Notes: generated by a model not told the origin, from the letters alone. Shown: positions 45,160 to 52,492, numbered from the stretch's first letter. The stretch: DNA of 53,095 bases from Blastococcus sp. CCUG 61487 (GCF_005222955.1 NZ_LWUA01000263.1:1-53095); one strand, 5' to 3'. A program made the numbers and translations.

Positions 45160-45204
45160 CTGCTTTTCCGCGGAAAAGCGGGCTGCTTTTCCGCGGCAAA
45201 GCAG
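45160..45204. repeat. 45-bp double palindrome, copy B
   Basis: First half CTGCTTTTCCGCGGAAAAGC identical to copies A and C, spacer GGGCT, second half GCTTTTCCGCGGCAAAGCAG with one change (CAAAG). It ends on the base before the stop codon of the SRPBCC-NUDIX gene (45205) and lies 52 bases upstream of the DUF559-type gene start. Confidence 0.9.
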
Positions 45205-45963
45205 TCAGGGCGGGGTGAGGTGGGTGCGGAGGGCGGGGAGCAGGGGGCGGTCGGCGGCGATCCAGTCGAGGTCGTCGAGCTCGTCGCGGCCCACCCACCG
45301 CAACGCGGCGTGCTCGTGCGCCACGGGCGTGCCGGACTCGACCCGGCCCACCCACACCCGCATCGTGGAGGCCCCGGGAGCCCCACCCCCGACCGGCCCG
45401 TCGAGCACGACCTCGCCCAGGAACTCCTCCGGGACGACGACGACGCCCAGCTCCTCGGCGCACTCGCGGACCAGCGCTTCCAGCTCCGACTCCCCCGGCT
45501 CGACCTTGCCGCCCGGAAACTCCCAGCACCCGTCGTAGGAGCCACCGGACCGTTGCGCCACCAGCACCCGGTCCCCCTCGACCAGCGCCGCACCCACCAC
45601 CCGCACGACGCCCCGCGCCCGGGCCTGCGCCGCCGCCGCGTAGACGTCCAGGTGCGCCCGCATCGCCCGCGCCAGCCGGCGCCGCACCGCCAGGTCGGCC
45701 AGCACCCCGAGCGGCCCCGGCAGACCGGTGCTCCCCTCGATCAGCTCCTCGACCCGCGTGCCCTCGGCGGTCGCGGTGAACCAGCGGGTGTGCGTGACCC
45801 GCCCGCGGCCCCGCAGGCCCTCGACCGAATGGACGTCGGACCACGGCCGCACCGACTCGATCTCCCGCGTCGGCCGCGGCCACGGGCGGCCCAGGGCCCG
45901 GCCGACGTCGAACGCCACGGTGAGCGGCGCCTCCACCGTCGTGGTGAAACGCAACCGGATCAC
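45205..45963 (-). CDS. SRPBCC-NUDIX fusion protein
   Basis: A 252-residue fusion. Residues about 1-115 have an SRPBCC/START-like fold (RFTTTVEAPLTVAFDVGRAL, RVTHTRWFTATAEGTRVEEL). Residues about 120-245 are a NUDIX hydrolase with an intact box GGKVEPGESELEALVRECAE, ELGV, and a RVVGAALVEGDRVLVAQR start and GCWEFPGGK typical of MutT/8-oxo-dGTPase-like enzymes. The fusion of a ligand-binding domain to NUDIX is unusual. GTG 45963 is preferred (a GACAGT hexamer lies seven bases upstream) over an in-frame start at 46011. Divergent from the Rrf2 gene. Confidence 0.75.
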   Translation of the reverse strand: MIRLRFTTTVEAPLTVAFDVGRALGRPWPRPTREIESVRPWSDVHSVEGLRGRGRVTHTRWFTATAEGTRVEELIEGSTGLPGPLGVLADLAVRRRLARAMRAHLDVYAAAAQARARGVVRVVGAALVEGDRVLVAQRSGGSYDGCWEFPGGKVEPGESELEALVRECAEELGVVVVPEEFLGEVVLDGPVGGGAPGASTMRVWVGRVESGTPVAHEHAALRWVGRDELDDLDWIAADRPLLPALRTHLTPP

Positions 45964-46000
45964 GCCGACCACTGTCGCAGACCACGGCAGGATGGCCGTC

Positions 46001-46474
46001 GTGCGCATCAATGCCCGGGTCGACTACGCCGTCCGAGCCGTTCTCGAGCTCGCCGCGGCCGCGCCGGACTCGAGGACCGCCGACGCGATCGCCACCGCCC
46101 AGGGCATTCCTGCCCGGTTCCTCCAGGCGATCCTCACCGACCTCCAGCGCGCCCGACTGGTCACCAGCCAGCGCGGCCGGGACGGCGGCTACCGCCTGGC
46201 GCTGCCGGCCTCGGAGATCTCGATCGCACGGGTCATGCGGGTGGAGCAGGGCTTCCTCGCCGAGGTCCACGGCCAGCGGCCCGAGGAGGTCTCCTACCCC
46301 GGCGCCGCCGCCGACCTCGCGAAGGTGTGGGTGGCCGCGCGCGAGGCCTACCGGCGGGTGCTCGAGGGCGTCACCGTCGCGGACGTGGTCAGCGGCGACC
46401 TGCCGCCGCACGCAGCCGAGCTCGTGGCCATCGACGAGGCGTGGCGCTCGTTCAGCGACTCCTCCGACGGCTGA
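46001..46474 (+). CDS. Rrf2 family transcriptional regulator without cysteines
   Basis: A 157-residue winged-helix regulator: MRINARVDYAVRAVLELAAA, IPARFLQAILTDLQRARLVTSQRG, DGGYRLALP wing, and a C-terminal helix. It contains no cysteine, so it cannot hold the Fe-S cluster of IscR/NsrR and is more like CymR, the cysteine regulator of firmicutes. Next to cysC-sir-cysH it is a likely local regulator of sulfur assimilation; that is inference. GTG 46001 gives the usual family start; ATG 45992 is the alternative. Confidence 0.85.
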   Translation: MRINARVDYAVRAVLELAAAAPDSRTADAIATAQGIPARFLQAILTDLQRARLVTSQRGRDGGYRLALPASEISIARVMRVEQGFLAEVHGQRPEEVSYPGAAADLAKVWVAAREAYRRVLEGVTVADVVSGDLPPHAAELVAIDEAWRSFSDSSDG

Positions 46475-46505
46475 CCCTCGGAACGGGTGCGCGACACTGG
46501 CCGCC

Positions 46506-47039
46506 ATGTCCGCAGCTCCGCGCCCCGGTGTCACCGTCTTCCTCACCGGCCTGTCCGGCGCCGGGAAGTCCACGATCGCCGACGCGCTCGTCGCCGACCT
46601 GGAGGCCGAGGGGCGGCCGGTCACGGTCCTGGACGGCGACGTCGTCCGCACCCACCTGTCCAGCGAGCTGACGTTCTCCCGCGAGCACCGCGACCTCAAC
46701 ATCCGCCGCATCGGGTGGGTCGCCGGCGAGGTGGTGAAGCACGGCGGCACCGTCGTCGTCGCCGCGATCGCCCCGTACGAGGAGGCGCGCGAGCAGGCGC
46801 GGAAGCTGGTCGAGCAGCACGGCCGGTTCGTGCTCGTCCACCTCTCCACCCCGTTGGCGGTCTGCGAGGAGCGGGACGTCAAGGGGCTCTACGCGAAGGC
46901 CAGGGCCGGGGAGATCCCCGAGTTCACCGGCGTGAGCGACCCCTACGAGCCGCCGGTCGCCCCCGAGCTGGTCATCGACACCTCGGTCACGCCGCTGGCG
47001 GAGTCGGTCGCCCGCATCCGCGCCGCCATGGCGGCCTGA
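46506..47039 (+). CDS. cysC: Adenylyl-sulfate kinase
   Basis: A 177-residue P-loop kinase that makes PAPS from APS. Walker A is LTGLSGAGKSTIADAL; DGDVVRTHLSSELTFSREHR and DLNIRRIGWVAGEVVKHGG are the APS kinase motifs; KGLYAKARAGEI follows. ATG 46506 lies seven bases after GACACT, a leaderless-type signal. It opens the sulfur cluster but no sulfate adenylyltransferase is in the window. Confidence 0.93.
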   Translation: MSAAPRPGVTVFLTGLSGAGKSTIADALVADLEAEGRPVTVLDGDVVRTHLSSELTFSREHRDLNIRRIGWVAGEVVKHGGTVVVAAIAPYEEAREQARKLVEQHGRFVLVHLSTPLAVCEERDVKGLYAKARAGEIPEFTGVSDPYEPPVAPELVIDTSVTPLAESVARIRAAMAA

Positions 47040-47093
47040 GCGGTTACCCGCATCACACCACCAAGCCGATCGGGATATGGCACCATCGTCGCC

Positions 47094-47180
47094 ATGACCA
47101 GCCGTGGCGTGCTCCTCGTCGCGCGCCTGCACATCGATCTCGCGCGCGTCTCCAGCGCCACCTGTTCCGCCTCGCGCTGA
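47094..47180 (+). CDS. Short leader peptide of the sulfite reductase operon
   Basis: A 28-residue frame, beginning MTSRGVLLVARLHIDLARVS and ending with a Ser-Ser-Ala-Thr-Cys-Ser segment before TGA 47180. The LVxRLHxDLxRVSS..C pattern is a recurrent actinobacterial leader peptide upstream of sulfur assimilation genes. The single cysteine codon near its end suits regulation by cysteine supply through ribosome stalling; the mechanism here is inferred. It lies 103 bases before sir. Confidence 0.75.
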   Translation: MTSRGVLLVARLHIDLARVSSATCSASR

Positions 47181-47201
47181 CCCAGGTCCCTCCCGCGCAC
47201 A

Positions 47202-47268
47202 CCTGCGCATCGAACCGGCAGCGCCCTCCCGATCCGCGGCCGGCTGCCGTGACGGGTGCAGGCGCAGG
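47202..47268 (+). promoter_or_regulatory. Attenuator-like stem structure before sir
   Basis: CCTGCGC (47202-47208) pairs with GCGCAGG (47262-47268), whose last bases form the sir ribosome site AGGAAG; CGGCAGC (47216-47222) pairs with GCTGCCG (47243-47249) inside it. A stalled ribosome on the leader peptide could change this folding. Predicted by eye only. Confidence 0.5.
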
Positions 47269-47283
47269 AAGAAGTACCGAGAC

Positions 47284-48957
47284 GTGACCACCCCCACCCG
47301 TACGAGCAACCGCCCCAAGCGCGGCGAGGGCCAGTGGGCCCTGGGCTACCGGGAGCCGCTCAACCCCAACGAGCGGATGAAGAAGGACTCCGACGGGCTG
47401 GAGGTGCAGCAGCGGATCCTCGACATCTACTCGAAGACCGGCTTCGACGGCATCGACCCCGGTGACCTGCGCGGCCGGATGCGCTGGATGGGCCTCTACA
47501 CCCAGCGCGCCCAGGGCATCCCCGGCGGCAAGACCGCCGTGCTGGAGCCCGAGGAGCTCGAGGACTCCTACTTCATGATGCGCGTCCGCATCGACGGCGG
47601 TCAGCTCTCCAGCGACGCGCTGCGGATCATCGGCGGCATCAGCACCGAGTTCGGCCGGGACATCGCCGACGTCACCGACCGGCAGAACGTCCAGTACCAC
47701 TGGATCCGCATCGAGGACGTCCCGGAGATCTGGCGGCGCCTCGAGTCGGTGGACCTGTCCACGATGGAGGCCTGCGGCGACGTGCCGCGCGTGATGCTGG
47801 GCTGCCCGCTGGCCGGCGTCCTCGAGGACGAGGTCATCGACGCGACCGACGTCATCGCCGAGACCGTCGCCAAGTACGTCGGCAACCCCGAGTTCAGCAA
47901 CCTGCCCCGCAAGTGGAAGTCGTCGATGTCCGGGTGCGTCGACCACTGCACCGAGCCCGAGATCGACGACGTCTCGTTCGTCGGCGTCGTGAACGAGGCG
48001 GGCGAGGCCGGCTACGACCTGTGGGTCGGCGGCGGGCTGTCCACCAACCCGCGGTTCGCCGAGCGGCTCGGCGTCTTCGTCCGCCCCGACCAGGTGACCG
48101 ACGTCTGGGCGGCGACGACGGCCGTCTTCCGCGACTACGGCTACCGCAGGCAGCGCAACCGCGCCCGCATCAAGTTCCTCATGGCCGACTGGGGTCCGGA
48201 GAAGTTCCGCCAGGTGCTGCAGGACGAGTACCTGCACGAGCAGCTCCCCGACGGCCCGGCGCCGGCGCCCGCCAAGCACGACCAGCGCGACCACGTCGGC
48301 GTCAGCCGGCAGAAGGACGGCGCCAACGCCGTCGGGTTCGCGCTGCGCACCGGCCGGATCAGCGGCTCGCTGCTCACCACGATCGCCGACCTCGCCGACG
48401 AGTACGGGCAGGGCCGGATCAGGACGACGACGCAGCAGAAGCTGATCATCCTCGACGTCCCGGACGAGAAGGTCGAGGCGCTCGTCGAGGCGCTCGCCGC
48501 GCACGACCTGCAGGTGCGCCCCAGCGCCTTCCGTCGCGGCACCATGGCCTGCACCGGCCTGGAGTTCTGCAAGCTGGCGATCGTCGAGACCAAGCAGCAC
48601 GCGCAGGACCTCTACGCGGAGCTGGAGAAGCGGCTGCCGGAGTTCGACACCCCGATCGGCATCAACGTCAACGGCTGCCCGAACAGCTGCGCCCGCTTCC
48701 AGACCGCCGACATCGGGTTCAAGGGCTCGATGGTCAAGGACGCCGACGGCGAGATGGTCGAGGGCTTCCAGGTGCACCTCGGCGGCCACCTCGGCGTGGA
48801 GGCGACCTTCGGCCGCAAGTTCCGCGGGCACAAGGTGACCAAGGCCGAGACCGCCGACTACTGCGAGCGGGTGCTCCGCGGTTTCCTGGAGCGGCGGACG
48901 CCGGGCGAGTCCTTCGCCCACTACGTCTCCCGCGCCGAGGAGGCCTGGCTGCTGTGA
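47284..48957 (+). CDS. sir: Ferredoxin-dependent sulfite (nitrite/sulfite) reductase
   Basis: A 557-residue siroheme and 4Fe-4S enzyme that reduces sulfite to sulfide using six electrons from ferredoxin. Cluster cysteines are Cys423 and Cys429 (CTGLEFC) and Cys465 and Cys469 (NGCPNSC). Two nitrite/sulfite ferredoxin-like half-domains are visible (MRWMGLYTQRAQGIPGGK; IRTTTQQKLIILDVP). The nearby cysH and cysC favour sulfite over nitrite. GTG 47284 has AGGAAG upstream, which may be masked by the attenuator stem. Its stop overlaps the next start by GTGA. Confidence 0.93.
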   Translation: MTTPTRTSNRPKRGEGQWALGYREPLNPNERMKKDSDGLEVQQRILDIYSKTGFDGIDPGDLRGRMRWMGLYTQRAQGIPGGKTAVLEPEELEDSYFMMRVRIDGGQLSSDALRIIGGISTEFGRDIADVTDRQNVQYHWIRIEDVPEIWRRLESVDLSTMEACGDVPRVMLGCPLAGVLEDEVIDATDVIAETVAKYVGNPEFSNLPRKWKSSMSGCVDHCTEPEIDDVSFVGVVNEAGEAGYDLWVGGGLSTNPRFAERLGVFVRPDQVTDVWAATTAVFRDYGYRRQRNRARIKFLMADWGPEKFRQVLQDEYLHEQLPDGPAPAPAKHDQRDHVGVSRQKDGANAVGFALRTGRISGSLLTTIADLADEYGQGRIRTTTQQKLIILDVPDEKVEALVEALAAHDLQVRPSAFRRGTMACTGLEFCKLAIVETKQHAQDLYAELEKRLPEFDTPIGINVNGCPNSCARFQTADIGFKGSMVKDADGEMVEGFQVHLGGHLGVEATFGRKFRGHKVTKAETADYCERVLRGFLERRTPGESFAHYVSRAEEAWLL

Positions 48958-49118
48958 CCGAGGAGACCGGCGCGGGCCGGACCCGGCAGCTGCCGGTGTT
49001 CCACTGCCCGTACTGCGGGGACGAGGACCTGACCCCGCACGACGACGGCGGCTGGCGCTGCAGCGCCTGCCTGCGGGCGTTCGCCGTCCGGCTGATCGCC
49101 ACGGGGGTGCAGCGGTGA
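48954..49118 (+). CDS. 54-residue zinc-ribbon protein between sir and cysH
   Basis: A small protein with four cysteines in two pairs, CPYCGDEDLTPHDDGGWRCSAC, a zinc ribbon, and a basic tail. It overlaps sir (GTGA) and cysH (GTGA), so it is cotranslated with both. A small zinc-ribbon gene at this position is frequent in actinobacteria; whether it delivers electrons, binds zinc or regulates is not known. Confidence 0.75.
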   Translation: MTEETGAGRTRQLPVFHCPYCGDEDLTPHDDGGWRCSACLRAFAVRLIATGVQR

Positions 49119-49825
49119 CGACGGCGGTCGGCGCGACCCCCGAGCTCGCCGCCGAGGCCGACGCCCGCTTCGGCTCGATCGCCGACCCGGTGGAGCAGGC
49201 GCTCGCCGTCCTGCGCTGGGCCGGCGAGACGTTCGGCGCGCAGTTCGCCATCACGTCGTCCATGGCCGACGGCCTGCTGTCCCACCTGGCCTCGCGGGTC
49301 ATCCCCGGCGTCAACGTGGTCTTCCTCGACACCGGCTACCACTTCGCCGAGACGATCGGCACCCGCGACTGGATCAGCAGCGTCCTGCCGATCACGCTGC
49401 ACAACGTCACCCCGCCCCAGACCGTCGCCGAGCAGGACCTGTCCTTCGGCGCGAAGCTGCACGACCGCGACCCCGACCTGTGCTGCGAGCTGCGCAAGGT
49501 GAAGCCGCTGGCCGAGGCCCTCGCCGGGTTCACCGCGTGGGGGTCCGGGGTGCGCCGCGACGAGTCGCCGACCCGCGCGGACACGAAGCTGGTCGACTGG
49601 GACGCCAAGCGGGGCATGGTCAAGGTCAACCCGCTGGCGGCCTGGACCCAGGACGTCGTCGACGGGTACCTCGCCGAGCACCGGATCCCGGTGAACCCGC
49701 TGTTCGAGCTCGGCTACGGCTCGATCGGCTGCGCGCCGTGCACGCGGCCGGTCGCCCCGGGCGAGGACCCGCGCGCCGGCCGCTGGGCCGGCTCGACCAA
49801 GACCGAGTGCGGCCTGCACACCTGA
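49115..49825 (+). CDS. cysH: Adenylyl-sulfate (APS/PAPS) reductase with 4Fe-4S motif
   Basis: A 236-residue reductase that makes sulfite from activated sulfate. It has the SSMADGLLSHLASR loop region, LDTGYHFAET, and the cysteines of the 4Fe-4S form: Cys123-Cys124 (DLCCELRK) and Cys206/Cys209 (GCAPC), plus catalytic Cys232 in KTECGLH. The cluster suggests use of APS rather than PAPS, so cysC may serve other sulfation. GTG 49115 overlaps the zinc-ribbon stop. Confidence 0.92.
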   Translation: MTTAVGATPELAAEADARFGSIADPVEQALAVLRWAGETFGAQFAITSSMADGLLSHLASRVIPGVNVVFLDTGYHFAETIGTRDWISSVLPITLHNVTPPQTVAEQDLSFGAKLHDRDPDLCCELRKVKPLAEALAGFTAWGSGVRRDESPTRADTKLVDWDAKRGMVKVNPLAAWTQDVVDGYLAEHRIPVNPLFELGYGSIGCAPCTRPVAPGEDPRAGRWAGSTKTECGLHT

Positions 49826-49839
49826 GCCACACTGAGGCC

Positions 49840-50133
49840 GTGCCTCGCCCTCCGCGCCTCTCGCCTGACGCCGTCGCCGATGCCCTGACCGGCCTGCCGC
49901 TGTGGTCCGGCGGTGCGGACGGGCTCCGGCGCACCGTGGAGCTGCCCGGCTTCCGCGACGCCGTCGCCGCGATCGTGGCGATCGCCGACGTCGCCGAGGA
50001 GCTGGACCACCACCCCGACGTCGACCTCAGGTACCGGACGCTGCACCTGGCGCTGGTGAGCCACTCCGAGGGCGGCGTGACCGAGCTCGACCTCGAGCTG
50101 GCCCGCCGCATCGACGCCCTCCTCCCCACCTGA
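49840..50133 (+). CDS. 4a-hydroxytetrahydrobiopterin dehydratase
   Basis: A 97-residue pterin-carbinolamine dehydratase: PLWSGGADGLRRTVELPGFR, the active-site EELDHHPDVDLRYRTLHLAL, and GGVTELDLELARRID. It recycles a pterin cofactor or acts as a moonlighting dehydratase. GTG 49840 has GAGG before it and a CACACT hexamer six bases upstream. It converges with the DUF3037 gene across copy C of the 45-bp repeat. Confidence 0.9.
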   Translation: MPRPPRLSPDAVADALTGLPLWSGGADGLRRTVELPGFRDAVAAIVAIADVAEELDHHPDVDLRYRTLHLALVSHSEGGVTELDLELARRIDALLPT

Positions 50134-50136
50134 CCC

Positions 50137-50181
50137 CTGCTTTTCCGCGGAAAAGCAGCCCGCTTTACCGCGGAAAAGCAG
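50137..50181. repeat. 45-bp double palindrome, copy C
   Basis: First half CTGCTTTTCCGCGGAAAAGC, spacer AGCCC, second half GCTTTACCGCGGAAAAGCAG. It fills the gap between two convergent genes: three bases after the dehydratase stop and three before the DUF3037 stop. Confidence 0.9.
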
Positions 50182-50184
50182 AGG

Positions 50185-50577
50185 TCAGGCGGAGACGGGG
50201 AGGACGAGGAGGCGGAAGAGGCGGTCGGTCTCGGCGTCGGGGTCCTCGGTCAGCCCGGTGTGCACGGGCCCCGGCTGGACGACGGTGCTGCGCGGCGCGG
50301 TCAGCCACCGGAACCGCGATCCCAGCGCCTCGCGACCCGCCGCACCGGCGCCCGGCTCGGCGGCGGACACGTCGGCGGCCGCCTGCAGCGCCCGCTCGAT
50401 CGCGGCTGCGTCGGCGGTGGGGTCGAGCGCCCGCAGCCGCTCGGGATCGAGGTGGATCCGCGACCCGAGGTAGTCGCGCTGGCGGCAGTAGAGCAGGACG
50501 CCGGCGTTGAGGAACTCCCCGCGCTCGACGCGCGGCACGACCCGCAGGACGGCGTACTCGAACGTGTCCCGGCTCAT
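50185..50577 (-). CDS. DUF3037 protein paired with a HipA-like kinase
   Basis: A 130-residue protein: FEYAVLRVVPRVERGEFLNA, GVLLYCRQRDYLGSRIHLD, then LRALDPTADAAAIERAL and LTAPRSTVVQPGPVHTGL. The DUF3037 pattern. It overlaps the HipA-like gene by ATGA (50574-50577), the standard arrangement for this pair. Role unknown. Only the small gap of copy C separates it from the next gene. Confidence 0.85.
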   Translation of the reverse strand: MSRDTFEYAVLRVVPRVERGEFLNAGVLLYCRQRDYLGSRIHLDPERLRALDPTADAAAIERALQAAADVSAAEPGAGAAGREALGSRFRWLTAPRSTVVQPGPVHTGLTEDPDAETDRLFRLLVLPVSA

Positions 50578-51419
50578 CGCTGCGTCATCCCCTCGGGCGG
50601 TGGCGGGCCCAGCCAGGACGGCCGGTTCTCGCCCCGCGGCGCGCGGCGGCGGCCCGCTCCCCCGGCCTCCGCCGCGGCGACCAGGCCGGGCACCCAGGCG
50701 TCCCGCGCGTCGAGCCGAGCCAGCAGCTGCTCGACGTACCGGGCGCGCAGCTCGTCGGGCGGCTCGCCCTCCAGCCACTCGTCCGGCACCAGCGTCAGCA
50801 CCCGGTCGAGCAGCTCCCGGGTGACCAGCGGCGCCAGTGCGGCGTCCGCGGCCGGCACGTCGGGCCCGCACTCGACCAGCGCGTGCGTGGACGCGTCGTA
50901 GGGCCGGGCCACCGCCGCGGCCGCGCCCGGCCAGTGGTGGTGGAAGGTCAGCGCGGCGCCGTGGTCGATCAGCTGCAGCCGGCCGTGCCAGAACAGCATG
51001 TTCGGGTTGCGCCACGACCGGTCGACGTTCCCGATCAGCGCGTCGAACCACAGCACGCGACCGGCCAGCCCGCCGTCGACGCCGTCGGCACCGGCCTCGA
51101 AGTCCAGCGCGCCCGGCAGGTAGTCCATGCCGAGGTTCAGGCCGGCCGAGCGCTGCAGCAGGTCCTGCACCTCGAAGTCCGGCTCCCCCACCGCGAGCTC
51201 GGGGGCGACGTGGACGGTGACCAGCGTGGGCACCGGCAGCTCCAGCGCCCGCGCCAGCTCGCCGCAGATCACCTCGGCGACCAGCACGTTCACGCCCTGC
51301 CCGGCGGCCCGCCACTTGACGACGTAGGTGCCCAGGTCGTCGGCCTCCATGAGCCCCGGCAGCGAGCCACCTTCGCGCAGCGGGGTGACGTAGCGGGTGG
51401 CGGTGACGGAGGCGAGCAC
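50574..51419 (-). CDS. HipA-like kinase fold protein
   Basis: A 281-residue protein with the HipA-like kinase pattern: GTYVVKWRAAGQGVNVLVAE (ATP lysine), DALIGNVDRSWRNPNMLFWH (catalytic HxxN-type DxxxxN loop) and LQLIDHGAALTFHH (metal Asp). Unlike true HipA it lacks a HipB antitoxin gene; instead it is followed by DUF3037. Function unknown, possibly a small-molecule or protein kinase. GTG 51419 has TAGGGT nine bases upstream. Confidence 0.8.
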   Translation of the reverse strand: MLASVTATRYVTPLREGGSLPGLMEADDLGTYVVKWRAAGQGVNVLVAEVICGELARALELPVPTLVTVHVAPELAVGEPDFEVQDLLQRSAGLNLGMDYLPGALDFEAGADGVDGGLAGRVLWFDALIGNVDRSWRNPNMLFWHGRLQLIDHGAALTFHHHWPGAAAAVARPYDASTHALVECGPDVPAADAALAPLVTRELLDRVLTLVPDEWLEGEPPDELRARYVEQLLARLDARDAWVPGLVAAAEAGGAGRRRAPRGENRPSWLGPPPPEGMTQR

Positions 51420-51431
51420 AGTGCGGCGACC

Positions 51432-51902
51432 CTACCGGGGCGGGTCGCCCCAGTAGCCGGACATCAGCTCGTGCGACCAGGCAGGTTGCCGGACCTCGCC
51501 CCGTGGCCCGAACTCCGCCAGGTACGGCTTGACGTCGAGCACCGGTGTCCCGTCGATGGCGTCCAGCGCCTGCACGGTGAAGGTCAGCCCGTCGACGGCG
51601 AGCAGCCGGCACACGGTCACCCCGATCCGGTTCGGTCGGGCCTTGCCCCGCTGGGCGAAGATGCCGACCCGCGGCCAGGCGGGGTTGCCCCGCGGATGGC
51701 GGGCTCCGGTCTGCACCGTGGCGGCATCGACCCGGTCGAAGACGTAGACCACCTCGACGTGGGAGAACTCCTCCAGGCCGAGCAGCGCCTCGGGGCCGAA
51801 ACGGTCGGCGTCCAGGGTGATCGTCGAGGTCACCGATCCCCAGTCGTCGTCCAGGGGCTCGGTCCGCGCGGCGGTGACCCAGCCGATCGGGGTGACGTCC
51901 AT
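51432..51902 (-). CDS. trmO: tRNA (t6A37) methyltransferase TrmO-like
   Basis: A 156-residue YaeB/TrmO beta-barrel methyltransferase: EEFSHVEVVYVFDRV, GIFAQRGKARPNRIGVTVCR, ALDAIDGTPVLDVKPYLAEF. It methylates the threonylcarbamoyl adenosine of certain tRNAs. The short length is usual for actinobacterial members, which lack the C-terminal domain of the E. coli enzyme. Twelve bases from the HipA-like gene on the same strand. Confidence 0.85.
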   Translation of the reverse strand: MDVTPIGWVTAARTEPLDDDWGSVTSTITLDADRFGPEALLGLEEFSHVEVVYVFDRVDAATVQTGARHPRGNPAWPRVGIFAQRGKARPNRIGVTVCRLLAVDGLTFTVQALDAIDGTPVLDVKPYLAEFGPRGEVRQPAWSHELMSGYWGDPPR

Positions 51903-51943
51903 GGCGGCAGCCTGGCACGCCGCGGTGGGCGAGACTGGCTGCC

Positions 51944-52489
51944 GTGGGCATCCTGCGCAGGACCGATCCGGCGGCGCTGGCCGACGCCCCGCTCACCTAC
52001 GCCGAGGTGGGTGGCACCGGGGCGGCCGAGTTGCCCGCCGGGTACCACCACGCCGTCCACTCGGCCGTCGTCGGATCCGGACAGGACGCCTTCGAGCGCG
52101 CGGCGGACGCCGTCCTCGACTGGGGACAGCAGCGGGGCACCGGCCTCCGCGTGCGGGCGACGGGTCCGGCCGGGCGCCCGGGCACCGTCGTCGTCCTCAC
52201 CGCCGGGCTGCCCCGCCTGGGCTACGACATCCCCTGCCGGGTGGTGTGGGCCTCGACGGACGGCGACGAGCGCGGGTCCGCCTACGGCACGCTGCCCGGC
52301 CACCCGGAGAGCGGCGAGGAGCGGTTCACCGTGCGGCTCACCCCGGACGACGACGTGGTGTACGAGATCCGCGTCTTCTTCCGGCTCGCCTCGACGGCCG
52401 CCCGGCTGGCCGGGCCGCTGAGCCTGGTGCTGCAACGGCTGGCGACCAGGCGCTACGTCGCCGCGATCCGCCGGGCGGCGCAGGCCTGA
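51944..52489 (+). CDS. DUF1990 family protein
   Basis: A 181-residue protein: LTYAEVGGTGAAELPAGYHH, PGTVVVLTAGLPRLGYDIPC, GTLPGHPESGEERFTVRL, then EIRVFFRLASTAARLAGPLS and LQRLATRRYVAAIRRA. This matches DUF1990, a SRPBCC-like fold of unknown role. GTG 51944 follows GAGACT by seven bases. It is divergent from trmO. Confidence 0.85.
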   Translation: MGILRRTDPAALADAPLTYAEVGGTGAAELPAGYHHAVHSAVVGSGQDAFERAADAVLDWGQQRGTGLRVRATGPAGRPGTVVVLTAGLPRLGYDIPCRVVWASTDGDERGSAYGTLPGHPESGEERFTVRLTPDDDVVYEIRVFFRLASTAARLAGPLSLVLQRLATRRYVAAIRRAAQA

Positions 52490-52492
52490 TCC

